DNA of 64,000 nucleotides. Source: Neurospora intermedia (taxonomy: Eukaryota; Ascomycota; Sordariomycetes; Sordariales; Sordariaceae). Within the stretch, counting starts at the first letter, position 1. Every line of letters starts with the position of its first letter. Shown here piece after piece: positions 1 through 11,999 of this stretch. The position numbers were made by a program, and so were the translations under genes. The stretch lies in the NCBI GenBank assembly GCA_037102815.1, contig BTPP01000001.1:2257001-2321000 (forward strand), read 5' to 3'. The notes beneath the pieces were generated by a model. It was not told where the DNA came from and made no database searches. It was given only the letters and a program-made list of their open reading frames with translations.

Positions 1-2560
1 CGTTGTGGGGGAAACTGGGGGGATGGCTCCAGATAGTGAGTGAATCGCCGTCAACCACAAACCCTTGCTCCGAGGTAATCGATCCTCCGACGACACGAAA
101 AAATCACCTCACTCGAGTGTCTATGATCAAACCTCCAGGAGATGAGGCGACCAAAAGGCAGAGACAGATGAGCGGAAAAGCATAAACGTGAAATGATGTT
201 CTCCAGTCTCGCAAGGCAGTGGTGATCTTCACGCGCATGAGCAATTGCTGCTATAAAATATTTGGAGTAAGACTGCAGGTTGGGCTGTCTTTTGCAGTCT
301 TGATGTTGGGAATTAACGGATGGGCGGTTGATTGTTACACGAGGCTTCAACTCTCCGAAGGGTGTGGTGGGGTAGACGAGTTTGAAGTTGTTGCTACTCG
401 CCTGAAGGAGGGTACAGTCTGGACATTGGCCCGAGTGACGGGAGTGAAGAAAGGGGGCTGGTGTGTGGTTGCTCTGCGCAGATGAGGACGAAAAAAAACC
501 GAGCGCAAAGAAGATGAAGGTAATGGGAAACGATGTCGACGATATCCCGGGATGATGGGATGGGTCGGTGGCTGTATGAAAACCCGGAGACATGATGTAC
601 CACTCACCACAACCTGTTATTGTCTAGCTTATCCGTCCGTTTCTGCTTCGCCGTCTTTACTGCCCGACCTCTTCTCTTTGGGTATCAATGGTAATTTGCA
701 GAATTACTTGAGTGCACGCCGTACGGACACAGTCGACACTCGCTTCGTTTGGACCCCCAAAGCCGAAAACGACATCGTGACATGAAGGAAACTGGTTAAT
801 GCCACGTGAGGATGTGCCTGGAATCACATTAAATCCTTGAGTATTCAAGGGAGCAGGCAATTGGAGTAAGGGTATAGTCGGTGCAGCAAATGTATATGAA
901 TATAGCCACCGCCCGCTTTCTAGGCAGAAGGGTCAACACAGCCATTCGCGTCCTCCCTCTGATTTAGTTGTTCGCTTTTCCTGAAGTTGTATGGTAGGTT
1001 CTGAAATGCGGCTTGTGCCCGTCACAGTGTCAAAGTCATCCAGCTTGGTGTAGGCATGTAGGTTAGTTCTCATCGGTGGGTGTCCCAACCTGCTCATGTC
1101 TATGATAGTAGTTACCATGAGCGATCACAAGCATTGAACCTTGAGCATTCACCGTTATCGGGTCAAGTGAGACATGGCGCCCTCAAGGAACCCTGAGATG
1201 AAATCCTCGATTGTCAGCAATGTCTCAAGGCAAGAACAAGGGAGCCCGTCTTTGTCACCAGCAATTTTTCGCTTCGCAGTACAATGCCATGTGGAAAATA
1301 TCTTTATTCTGCCAAGCCCTCGAGTTTCGAGCGTGGGCGTGAGTGTAATGCCAACAGTCGTTCTTACCTGTCCGACCCAAATGCATAAAGAATATTAACC
1401 CCTCAAACTTCAAGTCACCCGCCCCGAAGAAGCGTTTCTAGTGCATCATTATAGCGAGACTAAACCAACGTGCGGCGCAGGGAGGGTGGGATAACTGGGA
1501 GGGCGCAATAGATGTGCCAGCTTCGCGCATTGTCGCAATTGCGCGGGAGAATGCGCGGGAGACGAGCTACGTCTCATGCTGTATCGCCATCAAACGCGGC
1601 TTGTCACAGGAAAAAAAAGAGGAAAAAAATGAACTGCGAATCGTCCGTGAAATCTGCACTGAAGAGCAAGTGACTCAACATCTTTGTCGCACAGCCAAAG
1701 CCATCTTGGGCGGTCACCGACCTGTAACGAATTGGACAGATTTCCAAGACGCTCTCGTTTGTGCACGGCACAGGTACAAGGCATTGACTCAAGTGTAAGG
1801 GTGCAGCCAACCTTTTGTGCAGATTATGCGAATCTCTATAAGGACGATGCGGTCGACGATGCACATTGTCATTGCAGTGGCGTAGCAGTACCATGGTGTT
1901 CTAGTGACATCACTCCAAGTAAAATAGCAGCGTCTTGGTTCCCGCCAATCTGGTATCTCCATACTCGGCGCAGATCACTCGAAGCCTTTTGGAAGGAGTC
2001 TTTGAGACCAGACGTGGCTGAAACATCCAACGAGGAGAAGGAGGCTCAAACTGCCAGCTGTGGGCCAAAGAAAGCACCTCAGATCATCAGTCGTCCAGGT
2101 CCGGTCGAGTTGTAACGCGTATCATCCTTCCGGGGGCACCTGAAGATCACGGTTTCGGCGCTGGTCGACAGAAATTTGACAAATGAGCACCGTGTATCTC
2201 TTTGTTGCTTGGAGCTTGGAGCTTCTGTCCAGACAGAAGGTCCGTAGCGAAGTGCTTCGTTTACGAAGAACCAAGCACGGGCTGATAAATAGCCTGGTCG
2301 TGGTATTCCCTCCGATTCCGTCTGCAGTGACAAAAAAAAAATTCTTGCTCTGATCAAGCAACGACTTCCGTGTTCTTCGTCTTCAAACGAACCCGAAGAC
2401 TAAGAGGTCTAGCACAGACAACCGCGCTGTTCTCGATAATTAGCCGCATTCTTTGTAACAGGATGAAGGAACATAAATAGATAGGTAGCTGGCTCACCAA
2501 AGCATCGATGCCCAGCCAGTACTGGCCAGCTAGTCGTCTGATACAATGCTGCTATCCAGG
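1..2560. other. host flank, no confident gene
   Basis: Composition is balanced (CpA and TpG both common), so this is ordinary host DNA. Short open frames exist on both strands. The longest is 180 codons on the minus strand (51-593), with a hydrophobic segment followed by a Ser run near its start that could pass for a signal peptide. Another is 143 codons on the plus strand (1684-2115). None carries a domain I recognise and they overlap one another. A spliced gene with short exons cannot be excluded by eye. Most likely this is intergenic or UTR sequence, or part of a gene mostly outside the window. Confidence 0.4.
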
Positions 2561-2637
2561 CCGCCTTAGAGCAACCGAACAAAAAATAGATGAAAACGAA
2601 ATGACGGAACTATTGGACAAGAAGCGCGCAAGACGAA

Positions 2638-2667
2638 AAAAAAAAAAAAATAAAAAAAAAAAAAAAA
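2638..2667. other. A-rich homopolymer tract downstream of the EEP gene
   Basis: Two runs of A separated by a single T lie about 40-65 bp beyond the stop codon of the minus-strand gene at 2705-3574. Read on the gene's strand this is a poly-T tract, as often found in fungal 3' flanks. Whether it takes part in 3'-end formation is inference. Confidence 0.4.
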
Positions 2668-2704
2668 TATAGGGGAGCCGAAGAGTGAAGAGACCTTTCC
2701 TGAA

Positions 2705-3574
2705 TCACACCTCCATATCCACAAAGATAGGTCGGTGGTCAGACAGGAAGACACCATCGTCAAATTTATTTGGCAGAATTCCAAACAACCTTAGTATGAG
2801 GGTTGGTGGTCTCTGGACAAAGAGAAAATCGATGGTCTTTGGCTCCTCGTCCGGCTCGCCAAAAGACGTGTATGTGATGTCGCGGTTGCCGTACTTTAGT
2901 TCATCTGGAAAAACCGCAGATGTGTCTTGCAGTCCCGAGTCAGATGAGGTCAACGTCTTGTATGCCTGGTCTGTTGGGGTACTGTTGAGGTCGCCGCCCA
3001 GGACCAATGGAGGATAAGAGTCACGATACGTTCGTCTCCATTCGGAGGCCAGCATGAGAATGAGCTTGGAGCTTTCTTCCCTCGCAATTTGCCCTCGGTG
3101 GTCAAAATGGGTACTCATAACAATGACCGCCTTGCTTGTTGTCTTGTGGCGGAATGATCCGACGGTCACGATTCTCTCAAGGACAGCATCCCAACCAATT
3201 GACGGCCGTTCTGGAGTCTCGGAAAGCCAATATGTCTTCCAGTCTTGACAGTCCCATTCGTCCACTCGGAAAAAGATGGGTGAGAACTCGCCAGCCAGTT
3301 TGCCGTCTTCTCGGCCCCGGCCAATATGGCTCCACGACGGACCGAGAGAATCCTGGATATCAAGAAGCTGGGAGTAAAGGACTTCTTGGAGGCAGAGAAA
3401 TGTTGAGTCATGGCCAGAGGTAAGAAAGTTAAGTTGAGCACAAAGCCTTGGCCGACGGTCAGTCCATGGTTGCTCTCCAGGAACAGGATTATCGGTAGCG
3501 AAGCGGATGTTGAACGACACAAATCGGACATGGAGTTGAGCAGAACCCGGGGCCGGCGATTCTCGGAGCGTCAT
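2705..3574 (-). CDS. endonuclease/exonuclease/phosphatase (EEP) family protein
   Basis: A 289-residue protein, apparently complete and intron-free, and the only intact gene I trust in the window. It shows the EEP-fold (exonuclease III / DNase I-like) signature in order: SFNIRF with the metal-site Asn at residue 22, LQEV with Glu64, STHFDHRG with catalytic-type His156, GGDLNSTP with Asp195 and Asn197, KTIDFLF with Asp249, and a C-terminal SDHRPIF with Asp279-His280. These residues coordinate a divalent metal and hydrolyse phosphodiester or phosphomonoester bonds in the family. The length suits the compact fungal members. There is no signal peptide or membrane segment, so a cytosolic or nuclear enzyme is likely. 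The substrate (nucleic acid, lipid or other phosphoester) cannot be told from sequence. The ATG at 3574 sits just upstream of the first fold strand with a purine at -3. The gene faces away from the repeat block. Confidence 0.92.
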   Translation of the reverse strand: MTLRESPAPGSAQLHVRFVSFNIRFATDNPVPGEQPWTDRRPRLCAQLNFLTSGHDSTFLCLQEVLYSQLLDIQDSLGPSWSHIGRGREDGKLAGEFSPIFFRVDEWDCQDWKTYWLSETPERPSIGWDAVLERIVTVGSFRHKTTSKAVIVMSTHFDHRGQIAREESSKLILMLASEWRRTYRDSYPPLVLGGDLNSTPTDQAYKTLTSSDSGLQDTSAVFPDELKYGNRDITYTSFGEPDEEPKTIDFLFVQRPPTLILRLFGILPNKFDDGVFLSDHRPIFVDMEV

Positions 3575-4050
3575 TGCTTCAGTTGAAAGCCCAAGCCAAA
3601 TCCTTGCCGGGGATCGGAAGCTAACGATAATAGTTGCCGGTAGGGCTCGAGATGGTGACAGGGATCAGGGAGAATTGAATATCAGAAACACTTGGAAGAG
3701 GAAAAGTAAAGAGAGTCGGACCGAGTCTCACTGTCGAGTCTGACCAGGTTTTTTTTTCTCTTCCCTCAACAAAGCATTAAGTGAGTTGAAGGAACGCTCT
3801 GTTCATGTTTGCAGTTCAAAGGTCAGAAAGTTAAAGGTGAAGTTGACGGCTGAAGTTGCAGCCGAGTCAGGTCATGCCTGCCACTGCACGCCATGCCTGC
3901 CGTGAGCCCTCGGCATCCAACTCTTATCGGTGCTTATCTTGCACATCACTACAACGAGTGCATTCCGGCTTCCAGCTCAGGCGACCCCCCTTGTAGGTCG
4001 CACCTATCGCCAATCCGTGGCTGTATATATCCCCGGTACTTAGGGTTGTA
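3575..4050 (-). promoter_or_regulatory. upstream region of the EEP gene
   Basis: Normal-composition DNA between the EEP start codon and the AT-rich block. It contains a pyrimidine tract at about 3750-3770 (plus strand) and a TATA-like stretch near 4022. The promoter of the minus-strand gene should lie here, but no specific element can be assigned. There is no other gene. Confidence 0.3.
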
Positions 4051-6464
4051 CAAAAGGACTAGATAAACGTATACTTAAAAAGCAAGCCAATATCTATATA
4101 TACATATCTTTAATCTACTTTTTTATACATATCCCTAATATACATACCTTACTAACAGACCCAATACAATCAACCTCAAGGCATTATAACCTTCATAATT
4201 TGTTTCGCAATATTTACAATAGAATTCGCTAGATAGTATTATTTTAATTAATTTCGGACCTCGCCCGTAAGGCCTCGCCCGCAAAATAGGTTATTTTTAA
4301 AATACTTTAGACTAAACTAGATTATTACAATATAATTCAGAATCCGCCCGCAATATATATAAAAGTATAACCGAAAAATTGCAAACGGTAGTATTATACC
4401 GATATTTATTCTAAGTATTTAAAATCGGCTATATTTAGAAGTTACCTTTTTACGAAGTTCGACGGTAATATTTATATTACCTATAGGTAGAAGTAACCTA
4501 TACCTATATATTTAATAATCGTTATTATAATCCAAACGTAATATAAGGTTTAAATAACTATTAAATATATATACCTATATAATAATTATATTTAATAGCG
4601 GAAAGTAATATTAATATAATAATATTACTATAATAGTATTATAAAATTAAATAGAACTTTAACGGTAATATAGCCTTATTATAGAAGTAAGTATACTATT
4701 TAGTGTTTAGCGGAAATAGTAAGTAATAAGATTTATCTTTCTCTAGATTTTAATATTATTATAATACTATATTAGTCGTCTACTATAAAATAGCGAATTG
4801 CTAATATCTATAATATAGCGTCTACTAGGTTGAGAAAAGGGTATTAGGCTTAAAGAATCCGGGGAATAGTTAGTCGGATAGGGGTATTTCTATTAGAATA
4901 GTACGTAAACCTAAAAATATAAATAATAATAGTAATAATATATATTAGCTATATTAGTACCTCTATTAAAATAGAGTAAAAATTATACTAATACGAAAAG
5001 CACCCTACTATACCTAAATATAGTAAGGAGTAAATTTGGACTTAAGTATAATCTTCGTCCTTAGGAATTAAAATAGAATAATAATACTATAGCTTATTAA
5101 CTATTATTAAAAACTAATGAGAAGGATAAGACTCTTCTTATTAGTCCTAACTAATTGGATAGGTCTAAAAGTTAGTCTTATTACGGGAAGGTTACTAAAT
5201 TTACTATTACTAGAATATTTAATAATAGTTCTATAGTTTGGGAGCGGAACTTCTTAATCTATTTTTAAAGAAAAGTATTATTTAATTAGGAATACCTATC
5301 CTTCTACCTATTCTTAATTTAGGATCTCCTCCTTATATCCCCTTTCTTACTCAATATATTCCTAGGGTCCTATTCGATTAGTATAGTAAATCTACTCTTC
5401 AATATATAATAAATTAAGGCCCTAATATCTCTACTTATTATATAAAAGCGTATAAGAATTTAAAGTAAAAAAAGGAAGAAAAATAGAAAAAAGAAATAAT
5501 TACCCTATATTACTATAGATAGTAAAAGTATTATTTTATATTACCTACTATAATTGTCCGCTAAGAAACCTAGTAGGTAGAAGTATATTAAAGACTATAA
5601 CTAATATATCCTAACTTATATATTTTTTAAATAACTAACCCTTTATTAAAACTTTATACTAATTATTAGTATATAGAACTTACTCCTAGTAAATTTATAA
5701 AGGTAATAAATCCTTCGTAGAAATTTCATATTAATAATCTAATTATACCTACTAATTAAAAATTGTATACTATTACTCTAATACTTAAGTAACTACTATA
5801 TTAAGCCTAATAGTAGTACTAACTATTATAATAGTAGCGGTTCTTATAAAATAGAAGTAAGGTATACTCTATTAGGTATAAATAAATAGAGGTAGGAGAG
5901 TTTCTCTTAAAATTAATAGTAATTTTAATAATTTAGTATAGAAATTAGTATAAATTAAAAAAAAAAATAAATATTTAAAAATAAATTCAAAACGAAATAC
6001 GAACGTCCAACGCTAAATAACGATTTTAATAACTATAAGTAATAAATATACCTCAAATAGCGGTTAATTACCGCTTACTAAAAGGGTAATAGAACTAATA
6101 ATTTATACCTATCCTTCCTAATTACGTAGGTTACTTACTTACACTTTAAATTACAATAATTCTATAGTAGTTTAATATTCTATACGGATTAAACGTAACT
6201 ATACGGGCCTTTAATTAGTTCCGTATTAAATTATTCTTTAGGATTTAATTTTTTTACTTACTTAAGATAGTTAAATAAATAATAATCGTTATCGGGGGTA
6301 ATTATATTTAATCTTTTATAGTAAAGGGGGGGCTTAGAATCCCCCCAAATATTTTACTTAAAATCGTTAACCTCTTCCTAATTCCCTAGTAGGTAGCTAA
6401 TAGGTAGGTACTTATAAGTACCGAACCTACCCTTAGAAGTAGTAAATAATATATATATATAACG

Positions 6465-6850
6465 AACCCTTCGTAAAGGCTTTATATTAGTAAATTTAAC
6501 TATATAGTTAATATACTCTTTATAAATACTTGGTAAACCCTTCGCGAAGGCTTTATATTAGTAAATTTAACTATATAATTAGTATACTCTTTATAAATAC
6601 TTAGTAAACCCTTCGCGAAGGCTTTATATTAATAAATCTAACTATATAATTAGTATACTCTTTATAAATATTTAGTAAACCCTTCGCGAAGGCTTTATAT
6701 TAGTAAATCTAATTATATAATTAATATACTCTTTATAAATACTTAGTAAACCCTTCGTAAAAGCTTTATATTAATAAATTTAGTTATATAATTAGTATAC
6801 TCTTTATAAATATTTAGTAAACCCTTTACAAAGGTTTTATATTAAGTACT
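6465..6850. repeat. 71-bp tandem array, about 5.4 copies
   Basis: Unit starts marked by AACCCTT lie at 6465, 6536, 6607, 6678, 6749 and 6820, spaced exactly 71 bp. Each unit carries CCTTCGCGAAGG, a perfect 12-bp palindrome, in the three best-preserved copies (6536, 6607, 6678) and a decayed version in the others. The rest of the unit is AT-rich (a TTTATATTAGTAAATTTAAC-type segment, then TATACTCTTTATAAATA). Copies differ almost only by transitions. Confidence 0.9.
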
Positions 6851-6938
6851 TATATATTTTAATATATTTACCAAAATTTAGTAAAGAACTATATTTATTG
6901 TAATTAAAAGGGATAATTCTTAAATTGCAATATACCGG

Positions 6939-7280
6939 CTCTATACAACCGATTCGGCCCGCTCCAATTAGTACGTTTTTATTTACTACCTTTTATTATT
7001 AAGTATTTAAGTACGAATATTATTAAATATTGTAAATAAACATATAAATTAAATATTAATTATAGATTCGTATTTACCAACTCTATATAACCGATTCGGC
7101 CCGTTCCAATCGGTACGTCTTTTTTACTACCCTTTATTATTATTTACTTACTATTATCTATTTACCCTAAATATAAATATTATTAAATATTATAAGTAAG
7201 TGTATAGATTATTAATTGCAAAATTATATTTTCTAACTCTAAAAGTATATAATTAGCCCGGTCCGCTATAATCGGTATAT
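6939..7280. repeat. diverged tandem repeat, about 142-156 bp, three copies
   Basis: A block beginning CTCTATAYAACCGATTCGGC and continuing to a CGGTACG-type segment occurs at 6939 and 7081 and, more diverged, at 7237. Each is followed by an AT-rich tail containing ATTATTAAATATTRTAARTA. It lies directly after the 71-bp array but shares no unit with it. Confidence 0.7.
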
Positions 7281-7980
7281 TTTTATATTATTTTACTTAG
7301 GTTATTAAACGTCCTAAATTTATATTATTTCTTTTTAAAATAACAGCTTTCTAATTTAGTAGGTACCTTTGAATTATAGTTAAATATATTCGACTTCTAG
7401 TTCAGATACCGATAGTAATAGTATTTAAAGTATATATAATGTAGGAGAGAGTAGAAATAATATTAGGGAATAAAGTATTACTAATAATATAGTATTTCTA
7501 ATAGTAATTAGGTATATAATAATTAGGCTAGTAGCGGCGATATTAAAAATTCTATAAGTAATTTATATCTACTTACAATATACCGTTTAGAGGGCGGTAT
7601 CCTAATAGCTATTTAATAAAGCGTATAATTTATTACTATATAAGAGTATTCGTTAGGTTAATTAAAGGTAGATAATTTATTATATATAATACCTATTTAC
7701 CTTTATTATACTAAGGGAATCTATTATCTATCTTACTTATATTTAATTAATTTGTATATAAAGTCCTAGGTTAAAGTTTGCGATAATACTTATCCTTAAC
7801 TTCCTTTAATAAATCTATTATTAATTATTACGCACTATTACTCTATATAGTAACTAATTATTCGCTTTATTATTACTTAACTATTATTATTATTAATAAA
7901 GTATACCTTCGCGTAATATATACACTTTCTCTACTATATATAAGTAAGCCGTATCTTTAGTATATATAACCGTAGCCTCT

Positions 7981-8125
7981 CGGACTATATAGTTAATTAG
8001 ATAGCTCGTATTAACCCGGTAACTACTATTATAGTAATAAAGTTGAAACTATTTAGCTAGTTAGCGAACGTATATAAACGGAAACTATAATTATAGTAAT
8101 CCTACGGCTAAATAATAAGCTCTAT
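7981..8125 (+). repeat. dispersed repeat family, copy 1
   Basis: A segment of about 145 bp running from an ATTAACCCGGTAACTAC-like start to AACTATAATTATAGTAATCC. Related segments lie at 23901-23960 and 26171-26310 in the same orientation and at 41800-41885 inverted. The shared core resembles AGCGTATATTAAC followed by an AACTATAATTATAGT palindrome. It may be a terminus of an old transposon family. The family is not identified. Confidence 0.6.
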
Positions 8126-9499
8126 AATAATTAATTATTATTTTAGTATTAATATACGCCGGTTTTATTATTAATTATTTAAAATAGGACCTATTTTTAC
8201 CTTTACCTAATAGTAAATTAGGTAAGCTACTAGAAGTAAGTTAGAGATATATACTTCTAATAAGTATACTACCTATATTAAATAATATTCGTAAATTACT
8301 TTTATATATACCTTCTCTTCCTAAAGTCAATATAGGCTTACCTAATAATCGTTTAAGTACTTCTATATCTTACTTTACTTCCGTCCGGCCGAATTACGTC
8401 CGTCCGGCCGATATTTCCCTTATTTTCCTTCTATATCTTTTCTAAATAAATAAATTAAAGGAAGTTTTAGCGCCTAAAATCCCCCCGAATACTATTTCTA
8501 CCTAAGGCGTATACTATATTGTCCGTAGGTATTGGACCTTCTATACTTCAAATATATTTACTTATAGTAAGTATATTATTAATATTTTATAGTATATTAG
8601 TTTTGTTCTTTAAGTAATATTAAAGGCTATTTAAATATAATATACTTTAAATATTTAATTTAATAATTGGCTTATAACGGTTGCCTATATATAATTATTT
8701 ATAATTATTACTATCGGTATTATTTAGTATTAAAATTTATTTAGATTAGTATATATTCGTTTATTTCTAATATAGAAGGAGTAACCCTTACCTCTACGCT
8801 ATATTATTTCCGTACGTTTACTACGCTAATCTATACTATTAGTCGTTAATACGAACCTTAGTGTATTTACCTACTATACTCCTATATATAAGGAATATAG
8901 TTTATTAATATAAGTTTTAAGGAGTAATAAATAATTTTAATATTATATAAGAAATAGCTAAATTTTATATTAAACGTTTTTAATTTTTTATAATTCTATT
9001 ATATTTTACTAATAAATTACGTTGCTGTAAAAGGGAATACTTCTACGGTTATTCTAACCTAATAATACCAAATTTCTAATTGGATTATTAAAAGAGATTT
9101 CTCGCAATTTATTCCTATAACAATTCGCTCTATAATTAAAATATAATATACTTTCTCTCTTTAAACCGGCCAATAGTCTGTATATTCGGTAAAGTTCAAT
9201 ATTATTACTTATTTATTATTAATAATAAAATTGAAAGTTAGAATATCCGTTAGTTTTAATTAGAAAGTCCGCTAATACTACTATAGTCTAATTTATACGT
9301 TTAGCTTCTAGAGTTTCCCTCCTCGGTTTTAAATTTTAGTAGTATAAGTTTTTATATTGCTTCTACCCTCCAATCTCTCGCTTTTTTCGTATTAAATTAG
9401 TTATATATTTACTTTTCTATTATAAAACTTCGTTACTAGCGGCGGATTATATTACTAAATTAGATTTGATATATATATATAGTATATTATAAGGATATT

Positions 9500-11320
9500 A
9501 TAATTCTCGTTTCCTTCGCTTACGGTTTTTCCCATTTAACTGTTACTATATTTATTATATAATTATTTATTTAAATAATAGTACTTATACTTACCCTTTT
9601 TTATTCGTTATTCTACTCTTTAAAATTGTATTATAATTTATAATATTAACGAACCTCTCCCTTCGATTAAGGGTAAATTAATAATATTTATATTTAAAAT
9701 AAGTTAACCGTTTAATTATTTACTAATCGAAATCCCAATTATACTTCCCGTACTAACTGTTATCCCTTTAAAAAGTAAAACCCCCCCCCCTCTCGGCGCT
9801 CCTTAAATTCTTTCCTTTTCTAACCCTATAGTCTTTAATAGTGTTACTAATATAAATAATTTCTTTTCTAATATACGTATATAACCGAATAATATATTTA
9901 TATCGGACGAACCTATACTTATAAGCGCCCTCCTACCCGTCCTATTATATAGATTTTCCTTTTCCCTTAAAATTATTAAATATAAATAATAATTAGATTT
10001 TAAATAGGTTTTATATTTAAATTATATAATTAACTACTATTCTATAGGGTTATATACTAAGGGTTTAATATTATTATAGAAGATTAACCCGTATAGCTTT
10101 CCCGCGATAGTATTCGCCTATATATATAGAATTAGAACTTTAAAGGCCTATAATTAATATAATTTACTAGCTTAGTTCGAAGGAATATTTTATTTTTATA
10201 TTTTATAATAGGACCTGCGTCTTTGGAATAATACCCTACGCTTTTCTAGAATGGACTTAATATATTCGCCCGAATATTCTCGAATACTAGTTTGAAGAGG
10301 ATTGTTACTCTCTTATAGGGCGTTTTATTAGACTGTGTATATACAATTATAATTAGGTTTATCCTATAAATACTCGAACTATTTTCAATATTAATTAAAT
10401 ATATATATTAATTTACGTATCGGTTATAGATTTAAGAGGATTAAATCTACTATTAGTTTAATCCTAAGAATATTATTCCTATACTCTTCTCTCTAAATAA
10501 TTTCAAAGACCTATATAAGTAAAAAGATTAACCGGCTTAGAGGTAGATAATAATCCCTATTAAAAAGATTTTTATTTAAATTTATTATTTTATTAGCGAT
10601 ATAAATAACGTACCGTTCCCGGCTTCTCTTTATAACTATTTATAGTACGGGTCGTTTTTTATCCTTATATATTAATTGTATAAAGTAAAATAGTTCGAAG
10701 TAATTATATATCTTTAGTCTTATAAAATATTACGACCGTTAGTATCTATTTATTTAGCCGCCTTTTATTTCTAATTCTTAACTACCTTTTATAATAAGGT
10801 TTAATATATTAAATATAATACTATTAATATTTAAATACTTTTTTCTTTGCAATATATTACGCCTTATATTAATATAATCTCGGATTATACCGGTTTAAAT
10901 ATTATTGATCGTTAGAATTTCGATTTCTTTAATAGTTAATTACTATACAATTCCGTCTATTTTCTTATCGATACAATTAGGCCTTTTAAATATACTATCG
11001 ATAACTTTAAAATTTTCTAATCGATATTTCCCGGCGAACTTTCCCGGATAAAACCTATTAATATTTCCTCTCAATTTATAATTAGCCCCTCTAATTAGCT
11101 TCTACTATAGTAGTATTTTTTAGCCGGCGTATTTAAAAATCTTAATCGAAAGTCCCTCTTATTTAAATTATATTCGGGTTTCGAATAATATAAGGAAAAA
11201 GCTCCTTAGTATTAGTTTTCTCTAGACGGATTTCCTCCGCGTATTACTCTTAAAAATAATTAGCCGGCTAATACTATAGTTACTTCGCTATTTTTCCTTA
11301 AAGTAAATACCCCTAGTATT
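9500..11320 (-). pseudogene. unassigned decayed coding tract
   Basis: The minus strand keeps amino-acid texture (Gly, Asn, Arg, Pro clusters near 11100-11250) with many stops, as expected of RIP. Position next to other elements suggests a transposon protein, but no catalytic motif was recognised. Listed so the region is not mistaken for featureless DNA. Confidence 0.25.
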
Positions 11321-11322
11321 AC

Positions 11323-11327
11323 TAATT
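11323..11327. repeat. target-site duplication (left), TAATT
   Basis: The five bases immediately before the left LTR are identical to the five immediately after the right LTR (19918-19922). Five bp is the usual duplication length for gypsy-class integrases. Confidence 0.85.
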
Positions 11328-11600
11328 TAATACTGTTAAGAGGGTATTTGAACGTTGTGACAATATGTGTCTTGATTGAATATGTGTAAAGTGATGATCT
11401 GGAAAAGAATCCAGAGCAGGAAGCTTGCGTACGGTCGGTTGACCTTAGAGAGGCACGCAAGCCTTATCTAATCTATAGACCTACTTACGTAGGTAGGTTC
11501 CCGCCGGAGCGGTTGGTTCAATTGAACCAAGCCGAGCGGCTGGGCTATCCAGTTAGGTGATCTGATATGTGATGACGCTAGTGATACTATTCCGGTATCA
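11328..11600 (-). repeat. LTR of the gypsy element (3' LTR in element orientation)
   Basis: Exactly 273 bp, matching the copy at 19645-19917. Its termini form an inverted repeat, TGATACCG against CGGTATCA, partly altered by transitions. It contains an 18-bp perfect palindrome (TTGGTTCAATTGAACCAA, 11513-11530) and an inverted pair GCTTGCGT / ACGCAAGC (11423-11430 and 11455-11462). This copy and the next 170 bp or so inward are nearly free of RIP. Confidence 0.93.
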
Positions 11601-11999
11601 AGTCCCGGCTACCAAAACGAAACACTACTATCCTTAGTGGTTTAATTAATATATATGGGTGTGAATGCCTTCACTGCTTCCTGGGTCTCAAGTTCCGACT
11701 ATGCGTGGGAGCTTTGCGTATTGCCGCTTCCTTGCTTATTCCTGGTTCCTTCGGTTTATCTTACTCAAAGTGGACCTTCTTTTTTCGTAGTAATGCCCTA
11801 GCCTTCTGCGGCCCTCCTAAGCGTTCTTAGTATTTTGCTATTAGCTCCTAGGCGTTTCTTATTTCCTTTTTGGGGAGGTATTTATTACGGTTATAGCCGT
11901 AGCTAATTTATTTTATTAAATATTTCTATCTACCGTTCTTCTTATCTTCCGTGTGATTTAGGATTACATCTATTTTATATTCTCCTTCGTTGTTTAAGT

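Larger units (their letters stand above)
4060..11322. other. RIP-degraded repeat DNA, left block
   Basis: Composition changes abruptly near 4050-4080 to dense TA with almost no CpA or TpG, while CCG, CGG and CCC runs survive. No open frame of useful length remains. The minus strand between about 9500 and 11320 keeps a faint protein-like texture, but I cannot assign it to a family. The block holds the tandem arrays listed separately and a copy of a dispersed repeat. The gypsy element at 11328 is inserted at its right edge. Confidence 0.75.

Noticed and set aside
51-593. 180-codon minus-strand frame with a signal-peptide-like segment
   Set aside because: No domain, overlaps open frames on the other strand, composition not clearly coding; could be chance in GC-balanced DNA.
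1684-2115. 143-codon plus-strand frame
   Set aside because: No recognisable domain and no start or splice context; overlapped by other frames of similar length.
4044-4049. Single TTAGGG at the AT-block boundary suggesting a telomeric remnant
   Set aside because: Only one hexamer copy, no array; expected by chance.
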